Below are positions 1 through 7,193 of a stretch of DNA of 15,668 bases, in pieces. This DNA comes from Cytophagales bacterium (GTDB lineage Bacteria; Bacteroidota; Bacteroidia; Cytophagales; Cyclobacteriaceae). Position numbers and translations under genes: made by a program. Where the stretch lies: NCBI GenBank assembly GCA_003500135.1, contig DNTA01000233.1, positions 1 to 15,668 on the forward strand. Direction: 5' to 3'. How positions within the stretch are numbered: position 1 is the first letter of the stretch; every line of letters starts with the position of its first letter. Under the pieces are notes generated by a model. It had not been told where the DNA came from and made no database searches. It saw nothing but the letters and a program-made list of their open reading frames with translations.

Positions 1-840
1 AATCAGGAAAATGCCGGGCTTAGTGCTGCCAGAAACCGAGGAATTGAAGCTGCAAAGGGGAAGTATATTCTTTTTGTGGATAGTGATGATTTGGTAGTGC
101 CAGAAATGATCATGACCATTGCCTCGGGGTTTGAGCAAAGTGATAGTGAGGTAGTAACTTTTAGCTATTCCAGATTTATGGAGACACCTGAAAATAGAAA
201 ATTTGAAGTGATTTCAAAGAACTTGAAGGCTAAGGAATACCCGAGTATGGAATACTTTAAGTTAGTTCTGGAAATACCTACCATTCAATGGATTCCTGCC
301 TGGACCTATGCTTTTAACCTCGAGTTTTTACGAACCAATAACTTAAGATTTAAAAAAGGCCTGTTGCATGAGGATGTGGAATTCTTTCCCAGAATGGTCA
401 CCAAGGCAAGTTCAATTACTGTGATGTCTTCGGTTTTATACAACTACCGTATCCGAAGCGGATCCATCACGACCAGTCTATCAAAACTCGAGCAGAGTTT
501 AAGCGATCAGTTTTTTATTATTGAGTCGTTGGATAAACTATGCCGTTCAATTGATAACCCACTAAAAAAGAACCTATTACAGAAATATGTTTCCTTGAGA
601 GTAAGAGTCTTAACTAATAAATGCATGGAGTTATCCAGTGAGAATGTAGATGGGATCTACAAAGAATTGAAACGTTTTGTTGCCAGGAACCGCAAACAAA
701 AACAATTACTAAAGAAAGACTTTTATTATAATTACCTTGAATCAAAAAACAACAGGAGACTCAGGCTGTTTAAGGAGAATTTGTTTAAATGGCCACGTAG
801 AATCTATAAGTTTAAAATAAAGCCTTGGGTAAACAAATGA
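1..840 (+). CDS. GT2 family glycosyltransferase (5' truncated)
   Basis: The reading frame is open from the first base, so the N-terminus lies outside the window; 279 codons are visible. It opens with NAGLSAARNRGIEAAKG followed by YILFVDSDD. These are the nucleotide-sugar binding and DxD metal-binding segments of a GT-A fold, family GT2 inverting glycosyltransferase. Further on, GLLHEDVEFFPRM supplies the downstream 'HED' acidic motif that usually carries the catalytic base. The missing part should be about 65-75 residues with the first beta strand (VSVIIPxYN) and the VDDGS-type motif. A basic C-terminal tail rich in Lys and Arg could sit on the inner membrane face. It probably adds one sugar to the lipid-linked repeat unit in the cytoplasm; donor and acceptor cannot be read from the sequence. 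A GTG inside the DSDD motif is an internal codon, not a start. The stop overlaps the next gene's ATG. Confidence 0.9.
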   Translation, partial: NQENAGLSAARNRGIEAAKGKYILFVDSDDLVVPEMIMTIASGFEQSDSEVVTFSYSRFMETPENRKFEVISKNLKAKEYPSMEYFKLVLEIPTIQWIPAWTYAFNLEFLRTNNLRFKKGLLHEDVEFFPRMVTKASSITVMSSVLYNYRIRSGSITTSLSKLEQSLSDQFFIIESLDKLCRSIDNPLKKNLLQKYVSLRVRVLTNKCMELSSENVDGIYKELKRFVARNRKQKQLLKKDFYYNYLESKNNRRLRLFKENLFKWPRRIYKFKIKPWVNK

Positions 841-1847
841 AAGTATTGGTCCCCATTCATAAAGAAGAGGTATTCATTCGTGAGGTATTAGATGCTTATT
901 TACCATACTGTGATGTGTCAACAGACTTTGACGCATTTTGGTTGGTGAAAGGAGACTTTGATATCATTCATTTGCATTGGCCTGAGTACCTAGTAAAGCA
1001 CAGAGTACCTACGGATATTGAATTATTATTGCTTGAGGCCACATTAGAGAGTTGGAGTAAAAAAGGTGCCAAAATCGTTGTTACCAGACATAATTTAAAA
1101 CCCCATAAGCTTGCAGACCCAGCATTTGATAATCTATATGAACTGGTTTACAAACATGCGACAGCCGTAGTACATATGGGCGATTTTAGTATGCAGGATT
1201 ATCAAAAGCGATTTTCGTTTTCAAGCTCTCAGAAACAACTTATAATTCTTCATCCCATTTTTACCCAGTATCCAAATACAGTGTCTAGAGAGGAATCTAG
1301 AAAGTGGTTGGATATTCCTGAAAGCTCATTAGTTGTTTTAGTATTTGGAAAAGTGAGAAACCATGCAGAAAAAAATTTTGTACTGCATAACTTTGACAGG
1401 ATCAACAGGAAAAACAAAATACTGTTAGTTCCAGGCTGGACACCAGCCAAGGGTAAAGAGCCAATTAATCGATTCACTTGGTTTAAAGTTCAGCATTCTA
1501 AAAAATACCGGATTTCAAATGAGTTTATTGATCAAAAGGATGTACAATATTATTTTAATGCTGCCGATATGGTTTATTTACCTCGCTTAAGTACCTTGAA
1601 TTCCGGAATCCCGTATTTGGCTGCTGTTTTTAATTTACCCATTATTGGACATAAAACAGGAAATATTACTGAACTCCTGGCTGAACTAGATATGCCAATT
1701 TTAGATGGGGAAATAGATATTAACCGAGCTATAGAGAAAATTTCACATAAGGATGGAGATTTGTTTGCTGATATTCGTGAAAAATCTAGTGCTGTTATGG
1801 TTGGGAAAAGTTACTACCACTTGTTCAAAGAGTTAATCCAATTCTGA
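837..1847 (+). CDS. GT-B fold glycosyltransferase with HWPE motif (copy 1)
   Basis: This 336-residue protein begins MKVLVPIHKE at an ATG that overlaps the preceding stop as ATGA, implying translational coupling. An in-frame TTG 12 bp upstream is less likely, because the paralogue at 4862 also begins MKVL. Visible motifs are FDIIHLHWPEYL (about 41-52), VVTRHNLKPH (81-90), a strand KILLVPGW, and a C-terminal region with NAADMVYLPR followed by a Gly/Thr-rich turn and GNITELL. This arrangement of two Rossmann-like halves, with a donor-binding loop in the C-terminal half, fits a GT4/GT1-like GT-B glycosyltransferase. The usual EX7E signature is not obvious. No membrane segment is seen, so a peripheral cytoplasmic enzyme acting on the growing repeat unit is likely. 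Family assignment is by motif and fold logic; the sugar specificity is unknown. Confidence 0.78.
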   Translation: MKVLVPIHKEEVFIREVLDAYLPYCDVSTDFDAFWLVKGDFDIIHLHWPEYLVKHRVPTDIELLLLEATLESWSKKGAKIVVTRHNLKPHKLADPAFDNLYELVYKHATAVVHMGDFSMQDYQKRFSFSSSQKQLIILHPIFTQYPNTVSREESRKWLDIPESSLVVLVFGKVRNHAEKNFVLHNFDRINRKNKILLVPGWTPAKGKEPINRFTWFKVQHSKKYRISNEFIDQKDVQYYFNAADMVYLPRLSTLNSGIPYLAAVFNLPIIGHKTGNITELLAELDMPILDGEIDINRAIEKISHKDGDLFADIREKSSAVMVGKSYYHLFKELIQF

Positions 1848-1895
1848 TTGCTATAACATTAAATTCCACGTTTTGGATATAATAGGCTTGCGAAT

Positions 1896-2765
1896 ATGAG
1901 ATCATTTTACAGAAGTCTGCATGTTGATTCCAATTGGATTAGACTGGGATATAACAGGAGGTTTAATAAGGCAACAGGGAAGTTGATCAATATCAGTTCA
2001 AGATCCCCAAATCTGCTCATCATAGGGTCACAAAAATGTGGTACAACATCTTTGTTTTTTTATTTGAAAAAACATCCGCAGATCGCAGAATCCACTCCGT
2101 TTAAAGAACCAGGATACTTTATTTTTGATAATTGGGCTAGAGACTTTTGGAAGCGAACAAAAAACATACATCTGCGATCTAAACAGCAATTAAAAGCGCA
2201 TTACATGAGTAAAAATTTGACCGATCAAAAATACTTTATGGATGCTTCGACCTATTACACACAATTCAAAAATGAATCTTTATACGACATTCCCCAGCAA
2301 ATATATAAGGAATCCCCGGATGCTAAATTGATTTTCATTATTAGAAATCCCTTTCAAAGGTTAATATCTGTTTTTTATCATCAAAAGCGTCAGGGTAATC
2401 TCCTGGATTTTAATGCATGTGTCAATCATGATTGGCATATTAAAACCTCATTATTCTATGATCGAGTGAAACCTTATATGCAAAAATTCGGTAAGGACAA
2501 CATATGGATTTTAGAAATGGAAGACCTTCAAAATAATCCAAATCATGTACTGCATAATCTTTGGTCTTTTCTTGAAATTGAACCCATAATGATTGATGAT
2601 ATTAAAATACACAACAAAACAAGTCCGGCAAATCAATTAAAATTAAATGAGGATACTTTCTATAAATTACATCCATTATTTGCGGAGCAAATGGCTTTAC
2701 TAAATAAGAACTTTGATTTATCGCTAAATTGGAATTTAGATAAAGAAAAGTGGGTTAATGAATGA
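1896..2765 (+). CDS. PAPS-dependent sulfotransferase (heparan sulfotransferase-like type)
   Basis: This 289-residue protein carries the 5'-phosphosulfate-binding loop LLIIGSQKCGTTS (40-52), with Lys47 in the catalytic P-loop position. FKEPGYF (69-75) is the KEPxFF-like segment typical of NDST/HS sulfotransferases. The 3'-phosphate-binding motif is LIFIIRNPFQRLIS (145-158, Arg150 and Ser158). These are the hallmarks of Pfam Sulfotransfer families, which move sulfate from 3'-phosphoadenylyl sulfate to a hydroxyl or amine. In this context the acceptor is most likely a sugar of the polysaccharide or its lipid-linked precursor. There is no signal peptide, consistent with a cytoplasmic enzyme using cytosolic PAPS. 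A 48-bp gap separates it from the GT-B gene upstream. Its stop overlaps an ATG (ATGA at 2762) that probably once started the next gene. A second sulfotransferase lies about 5 kb downstream with a different motif style, so the two are not recent duplicates. Confidence 0.88.
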   Translation: MRSFYRSLHVDSNWIRLGYNRRFNKATGKLINISSRSPNLLIIGSQKCGTTSLFFYLKKHPQIAESTPFKEPGYFIFDNWARDFWKRTKNIHLRSKQQLKAHYMSKNLTDQKYFMDASTYYTQFKNESLYDIPQQIYKESPDAKLIFIIRNPFQRLISVFYHQKRQGNLLDFNACVNHDWHIKTSLFYDRVKPYMQKFGKDNIWILEMEDLQNNPNHVLHNLWSFLEIEPIMIDDIKIHNKTSPANQLKLNEDTFYKLHPLFAEQMALLNKNFDLSLNWNLDKEKWVNE

Positions 2766-2780
2766 AAAAATTTTGATGAA
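2762..2780 (+). other. Probable relic start / one-base indel site before the GT2 gene
   Basis: ATG at 2762 overlaps the sulfotransferase stop as ATGA, the same junction used elsewhere in this cluster, but it reads only four codons (MKKF) before a TGA. It is followed by a run of six A then four T. Deleting one A or one T from this run joins the ATG in frame to the downstream GT2 sequence. This is either a genuine mutation, a homopolymer sequencing or assembly error, or a slippage site. It is an inference from reading the frames; the bases themselves are plain. Confidence 0.55.
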
Positions 2781-3797
2781 TTGAAGGGAATTAAACAATT
2801 TAGGGTTAGTGTCATAATTCCGGTGTACAATGCTGAAGCCTATCTAAAAACAGCTGTGGAATCGGCCGCAGAATTAGAAGAAGTAGGAGAGGTGCTTCTT
2901 GTTGAGGATGCCTCTCCCGACAATGCCCTTGAAATAGCACAACAGTTGGAGCATACCTATAAGAAAGTGAGGCTCTTTCAACACCCTGATAAAGGGAATC
3001 ACGGAGCGGGCGCTTCCAGAAATTTGGGAATTGAAAAAGCCACATGTCAGTTTATTGCTTTTTTGGACGCGGATGATTACTACTTGCCGGATCGCTTTAA
3101 AAGAGATAAAGAACTATTTCTGAACAACGAGGACTGCGATGGGGTGTATAATGCCACCGGTACGCACTTTTATTCCGAAGAGGCCAAACAACAGTTTTTT
3201 GAAAAAGGATTTGGGTATCAGGAGGTTCTCACTTTAACAGATCCTCCCTCTCCCACTGAGCTTTTTAGTGTACTCTTTAATCGCCATCCTAAAATAAGGG
3301 GGCAGTTTCATACAAATAGTCTCACTATAAACAAAAATGTCTTTGAGAAGGTGGGTTACTTTAATACTTATTTGAGGTTGCGTCAGGACATTCATCTGTG
3401 GCGTCGTTTGGCTGCCTATTGCAATTTATATGCCGGCCAAATTGAAAAGCCCGTAGCCATGCGTGGGATTCACGCGGCTAACAGAATGACGGTAAAAAAG
3501 GATCATCAGCAATACTTTAACTTATGGTGGAACTCCTTAAAGAAACAGTTTCAGTCCAAAACAATCACTCAAGAAAAAATGTCTGTATTTATGCAGTGTT
3601 ATTACAATTATAGAATTAAAAACGAACCAAAACCAAAGGCTCTTGTTTTTTTAATTAAAAATGTGATCTATAATCCAGGATCTATTAAGGCTTCTTATGG
3701 TGATTTTGATTTTAACTTCTGGCATGTATTTGGACAAAACTGGCTTACGCTCAGAATTGTTTCATTCAAAAACCGAGCTTTAGCTCGCAAGAGTTAA
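2781..3797 (+). CDS. GT2 family glycosyltransferase; start region possibly frameshifted
   Basis: From the TTG at 2781 the protein has 338 residues and a complete GT2 core: VSVIIPVYNAEAYL (9-22), LLVEDASPDNA (39-49), an Arg/Asn-containing GAGASRNLGIEKA (75-87) and FLDADD (94-99) with DxD at Asp96-Asp98. The C-terminal half contains LRQDIHLWRRLA, the usual ED-type acceptor/base region. The start is odd. TTG is the only standard start in this frame after the previous stop, yet an ATG at 2762, overlapping that stop as ATGA, sits one base out of frame. Removing one base from the A6T4 run at 2765-2774 would give MKKFDELKG (or MKNFDELKG) reading straight into the GT2 domain. So the true start may be 2762 with an indel, or translation may begin at the TTG. 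The catalytic domain is intact either way. Donor and acceptor are unknown. Confidence 0.86.
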   Translation: MKGIKQFRVSVIIPVYNAEAYLKTAVESAAELEEVGEVLLVEDASPDNALEIAQQLEHTYKKVRLFQHPDKGNHGAGASRNLGIEKATCQFIAFLDADDYYLPDRFKRDKELFLNNEDCDGVYNATGTHFYSEEAKQQFFEKGFGYQEVLTLTDPPSPTELFSVLFNRHPKIRGQFHTNSLTINKNVFEKVGYFNTYLRLRQDIHLWRRLAAYCNLYAGQIEKPVAMRGIHAANRMTVKKDHQQYFNLWWNSLKKQFQSKTITQEKMSVFMQCYYNYRIKNEPKPKALVFLIKNVIYNPGSIKASYGDFDFNFWHVFGQNWLTLRIVSFKNRALARKS

Positions 3798-3800
3798 AAA

Positions 3801-3854
3801 AGAATAACTGTGAATGCAGTAGTCAAAGGGACTAGATAGATCAGTCGTTATTCT
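3801..3854 (+). repeat. 8-bp inverted repeat in the longest intergenic gap
   Basis: AGAATAAC at 3801-3808 is perfectly complementary to GTTATTCT at 3847-3854, with 38 bases between. The arms are AT-rich and no clean T-tract follows, so it is not a convincing rho-independent terminator. It lies just after the stop at 3797 and immediately upstream of a possible promoter, so it could be a weak mRNA structure, an operator-like site, or chance. The repeat itself is seen directly; any role is guesswork. Confidence 0.35.
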
Positions 3855-3866
3855 CTAATATAATTC

Positions 3867-3874
3867 TATCTTTG
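3867..3874 (+). promoter_or_regulatory. Possible Bacteroidota -7 promoter element upstream of the fcl-like gene
   Basis: TATCTTTG at 3867-3874 matches the Bacteroidota sigma-ABfr -7 consensus TAnnTTTG exactly. It lies 35 bp before the ATG at 3910, which would leave a short leader. The expected -33 TTTG about 19 bases upstream is absent (the position reads GTCG or similar), so this is half a promoter at best. It sits in the only gap over 100 bp, which is where an internal promoter for the downstream genes would be expected. Nothing else was recognised in the 3798-3909 gap apart from the inverted repeat. Confidence 0.35.
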
Positions 3875-3909
3875 AAGCACTAATATAAAATCTGCTAAAG
3901 AAAGATCTC

Positions 3910-4860
3910 ATGAAGGACAACTTCTGGAAAAATAAAAAAGTCCTGGTAACAGGAGGAGATGGTTTTTTAGGAAAAACGGTGGTTAACAAATTGATCCAAA
4001 GAGGCATCAAAAGAGAGAATATTTATATTCCTCACTTTCCGCATGACGACCTTCGTGATTTTAATACCTGTTTACGCTTTACCAAAGATATTGACATTGT
4101 GATCCACTTAGCCGCAAAGGTTGGAGGAATCTGGTACAATATGAAGTATCCCGGCTCAATGGTTTACGATAATATCATGATGGGCTTCCAGTTGATGGAG
4201 GCCGCGCGGATCAATGGGGTGGAAAAGTTGGTAAACCTGGGCTCTACTTGCGCCTATCCTAAAAATGCACCTATGCCGTTTACGGAGGAGAATTTCTGGG
4301 ATGGTTATCCGGCTGAAGCTACAGCACCCTATGGTCTAGCCAAAAAAATGCTAAGTGAATTAGGAAAGGGCTATTTGGAAGAATACAAGTTTAATTCTGT
4401 GTTTTTGGTGCCTGTTAATCTGTATGGTCCCGGAGACAATTTTACCGAAGAGGATGCCCATGTGATTCCGGCCTTGATTCAGAAATTCTTTGATGCGAAG
4501 GAACAGAATAAACCAAGTGTTGAGGTATGGGGTTCGGGTAAAGCCACACGGGAGTTTTTGTATGTAGAGGATGCTGCCGAGGCCATTTTACTGGGTGCCG
4601 AGTTCCTTGATGATCCGAGTCCGATTAATCTGGGAACAGGGGTAGAAACCCCCATTAAAGAGTTGGTGGAATTAATTGCTCGCTTAACCAATTTTAACGG
4701 TAAGATTGTCTGGGATACCACGAAACCCGATGGGACACCAAGACGCTTCATGAACATAGAAAAGGCTAAGAAAAAATTTGGATTTAAGGCCCAGGTGCAA
4801 CTGGAAAAAGGCTTAGAAACCACCATTAACTGGTATCTTGAGAATATTAGAACTGTCTAA
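3910..4860 (+). CDS. fcl: GDP-L-fucose synthase-type NAD(P)-dependent epimerase/reductase
   Basis: This 316-residue SDR-extended protein is close in length to E. coli Fcl/WcaG (about 321). It shows the Rossmann motif TGGDGFLG (Gly15, Gly18, Gly21), HLAAKVGGIWYN (66-77, matching the AAKVGGI block that marks GDP-fucose synthases), GSTCAYP (Ser112 and Cys114, the catalytic Ser and the epimerisation Cys), YGLAK (Tyr141 and Lys145), and NLYGPGDNF followed by HVIPALI (His184, the second epimerisation residue). In the known family the enzyme converts GDP-4-keto-6-deoxy-D-mannose to GDP-L-fucose by 3,5-epimerisation and NADPH reduction. Related members make GDP-colitose or deoxyheptose products, so L-fucose is likely but not certain. 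The partner gmd is not in the window. A 112-bp gap precedes the gene and the next gene starts one base after its stop. Its base composition is somewhat more GC-rich than neighbouring genes, as expected for a conserved sugar-nucleotide gene. Confidence 0.88.
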   Translation: MKDNFWKNKKVLVTGGDGFLGKTVVNKLIQRGIKRENIYIPHFPHDDLRDFNTCLRFTKDIDIVIHLAAKVGGIWYNMKYPGSMVYDNIMMGFQLMEAARINGVEKLVNLGSTCAYPKNAPMPFTEENFWDGYPAEATAPYGLAKKMLSELGKGYLEEYKFNSVFLVPVNLYGPGDNFTEEDAHVIPALIQKFFDAKEQNKPSVEVWGSGKATREFLYVEDAAEAILLGAEFLDDPSPINLGTGVETPIKELVELIARLTNFNGKIVWDTTKPDGTPRRFMNIEKAKKKFGFKAQVQLEKGLETTINWYLENIRTV

Positions 4861-4861
4861 A

Positions 4862-5968
4862 ATGAAAGTACTAATTGCCTGTATTCCGGTGCCTTTGAAC
4901 AAATACATGTCTGATCTTGTGGAAGGCTTATCCTCGTTTGCTGAGGTTACCTGGGACTTTCAAGAGTTCTGGAAGATGGAAAATGACTATGATATTGTTC
5001 ATATTCATTGGCCTGAATATCTGAGTTTTGAAGTGGAATCCTATCTCAATAACTCTGAAGATCTTACCTCTGATTTATGGAATAGAATTGAAGAATGCTG
5101 CAAGCATTGGCATCATAGGTCTACCTTAGTATACACAAGGCACGTCAGAGCCCCTCACAAACGAGATGACGAGACTTTTAAACGTTTGTATGAACTGGTT
5201 TTTTCGTATTGTCACGGAATGACGCACTTTGCGAATTACAGTATTGGGGAGTTCAAGCAGTACTTTCCCAAGAATCAGATCAGTTATCATCAAGTGATCC
5301 CTCAGCATAAGCACGCGACTTTACCTGATACATCTGACAAAACTAGTGCGAGGAACGCCCTGGGAATTAAACAGTCAAGCAAGGTATTACTCTGTTTCGG
5401 ACTAATTAAAGAAAATGAAAAGACCTTGATTGATCAGGCATTTGAAGCCATTGGTTCAAATGACAAGGTACTCCTGGCTCCAGGGTGGAAGATACCTAGA
5501 AGAAGAATTTCTTACATTAGATTGAGGGAATGGGTTTGGAAACTGGAACAATGGTGGGTCTCTCTAAACAAGAGAAAACGGATCAATCTTGGTTTTATTC
5601 CGGAGGAAGAGGCACATTTGTATTGTAATGCGGCAGATGTAATTTTAATTCCGAGAACCAATGAGCTATTTTCAGGAAATATTTCGCTTGGATTTACCTT
5701 CGGAACAGTAGTTGTAGGAACGGAAACTTCCAATATTGGTGAAATATTGCAACAGAACAATAACCCTACTTTCAAGGTAGGGGATACAAAATCTTTGGAA
5801 AATGCGATTAATGAAGCCTTCAGACAAAGTGATGAGGGTTTTGGAGAAAAGAATAGAGAGGTGGCAGATACTATTTGGTCACTGGATACTATTACAGAGC
5901 AGTATCGACATTTCTATAACCAAGCCATAGAGGAAAAACAAAAGCATTCCTCCATAAGTTCAGCATGA
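4862..5968 (+). CDS. GT-B fold glycosyltransferase with HWPE motif (copy 2)
   Basis: This 368-residue protein is paralogous to the gene at 837. The start was set at the ATG giving MKVLIACIPV, because the paralogue starts the same way. An upstream in-frame TTG at 4838 would overlap the fcl-like gene. Matching blocks are DYDIVHIHWPEYL (42-54), LVYTRHVRAPHK (89-100), a KVLLAPGW strand, then YCNAADVILIPR with a Ser/Gly turn and SNIGEIL near the C-terminus. Family and fold point to a GT4/GT1-like GT-B glycosyltransferase working at the cytoplasmic face. It is about 30 residues longer than copy 1, with an extra Trp- and Arg-rich stretch around the middle (REWVWKLEQWW) that could contact membrane lipid. 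It lies one base after the fcl-like stop, so the two are surely cotranscribed. That hints, without proof, that it may use the GDP-sugar made there. Confidence 0.78.
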   Translation: MKVLIACIPVPLNKYMSDLVEGLSSFAEVTWDFQEFWKMENDYDIVHIHWPEYLSFEVESYLNNSEDLTSDLWNRIEECCKHWHHRSTLVYTRHVRAPHKRDDETFKRLYELVFSYCHGMTHFANYSIGEFKQYFPKNQISYHQVIPQHKHATLPDTSDKTSARNALGIKQSSKVLLCFGLIKENEKTLIDQAFEAIGSNDKVLLAPGWKIPRRRISYIRLREWVWKLEQWWVSLNKRKRINLGFIPEEEAHLYCNAADVILIPRTNELFSGNISLGFTFGTVVVGTETSNIGEILQQNNNPTFKVGDTKSLENAINEAFRQSDEGFGEKNREVADTIWSLDTITEQYRHFYNQAIEEKQKHSSISSA

Positions 5969-6004
5969 ATTTTAAACGAAGTAGAATAGTCTTTTAGTAA
6001 ACGG

Positions 6005-7168
6005 ATGCAATATCAACCAGCAATCGTAGTGATTACCTACAATCGTTTATCTAGCTTGAAACGCTTACTCAGCTCTATAGATGGTTCAAGATTTGAGGAC
6101 TACCCGGACCTGATTATTAGTATCGATTATTCAGATACCTATCAGGATCAATTAGCTGCTTGTGCCGAGTCATTTGCTTGGAAAGGTGAGAAACATATTA
6201 TCAGACATAAGTCCAATTTAGGACTAAGATCACACGTATTCTTTTGCGGGAGGCTAAGTACTGAATATGGTTCGGTCATTGTATTGGAAGATGATTTGTA
6301 TGTTGCTCCTGATTTTTATCTGTACAGTCTAAAGGCCTTAGAAATTCTACAGACATCACAAACTGTTTCAGGAATTGGCTTATATAGCCCATCATTTAAT
6401 GAAGCAGCGGCTTTGCCATTTGAGCCTGTAAAGACCAATAGTAATTTGTATTTAATGCAGGTGCCCTGTTCCTGGGGACAGATCTGGACCAAAGACCAGT
6501 GGTCCTCATTTGAGAATTGGTTGAATGATGATTTTGATATAGAACAACTAAATTTACTACCAGCAGCCATACAACATTGGTCTGATCAATCCTGGAAAAA
6601 GCTATACATGCTTTATCTAAGTCAAAAGAATTATTTTTTTGCCTATCCTTATACCTCCTATTCCATGAATTTGAACGAACCAGGAACTCATATCATCGAG
6701 AAGGATTACAAGTTTTTAAATGGCCTACCCTTAAATAATTCTGTTGACAAATTAAAACTTGATAAACAGGCGGCTTGTTACGATATGCACTATATGCTGA
6801 TTCCTGATGTGTTAAATGAAACCAATTCTGCTGATGGAGAGTACGATTATGAAATAGATTTATATGGAACTAAATTAGACCAATTCGATGAAGAGCAATG
6901 GTTGATCACGGCATTAAAGGTAACCAGCTTTGAAAAGTCCTTTGGACTTCAATTAAAACCAATAGAATTAAATATCCTATTTGGCATAGAGGGGACAGAG
7001 ATTTTTCTAACCCAGAAGAAATACATCTCTTCTCGTGAATTACCCCGAACGATAATTGATTTTAACTATCCCATACCTAAGTGGTATTACCCCTATTTTC
7101 AAACTCCAATCCTAAAAAGATTAAACGGGTTTATTCACTTTAAATTGAAACGCCTTTTTAAAGATTAG
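6005..7168 (+). CDS. GT-A fold glycosyltransferase, GNT-I (GT13)-like
   Basis: This 387-residue protein begins AIVVITYNRLSSLKRLLSSI, a GT2-like first strand. It then has NLGLRSHVFFCGRL (71-84) and VIVLEDDLYVAPDF (91-104) with an EDD metal-binding triad at 95-97. SWGQIWTKDQW (156-166) resembles the Trp-rich acceptor segment of N-acetylglucosaminyltransferase I and its bacterial relatives, some of which are annotated as HlpA-like. Such enzymes transfer a sugar from a UDP donor, but the donor here is unknown. The C-terminal roughly 120 residues carry no motif I recognise and may be an accessory or membrane-contact region ending in a basic tail (KRLFKD). The spacing is 36 bp from the previous stop and 25 bp to the next gene. 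A GT2 annotation would also be reasonable. Confidence 0.75.
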   Translation: MQYQPAIVVITYNRLSSLKRLLSSIDGSRFEDYPDLIISIDYSDTYQDQLAACAESFAWKGEKHIIRHKSNLGLRSHVFFCGRLSTEYGSVIVLEDDLYVAPDFYLYSLKALEILQTSQTVSGIGLYSPSFNEAAALPFEPVKTNSNLYLMQVPCSWGQIWTKDQWSSFENWLNDDFDIEQLNLLPAAIQHWSDQSWKKLYMLYLSQKNYFFAYPYTSYSMNLNEPGTHIIEKDYKFLNGLPLNNSVDKLKLDKQAACYDMHYMLIPDVLNETNSADGEYDYEIDLYGTKLDQFDEEQWLITALKVTSFEKSFGLQLKPIELNILFGIEGTEIFLTQKKYISSRELPRTIIDFNYPIPKWYYPYFQTPILKRLNGFIHFKLKRLFKD

Positions 7169-7193
7169 ATTTTGGTCTAAATAGAGATTTAAA

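Noticed and set aside
1878..1883. TATAAT resembling an E. coli -10 box before the first sulfotransferase
   Set aside because: No -35 box at proper spacing, and Bacteroidota promoters use TAnnTTTG; chance in AT-rich DNA.
3774..3787. CGAGC/GCTCG hairpin at the end of the GT2 gene
   Set aside because: No T-tract follows on the + strand. A T5 run follows on the - strand, but no gene lies there to terminate, and the hairpin is inside coding sequence.
4479..4826. 115-residue open frame on the - strand within the fcl-like gene
   Set aside because: Antisense to a strongly conserved enzyme; low-complexity translation with no family features.
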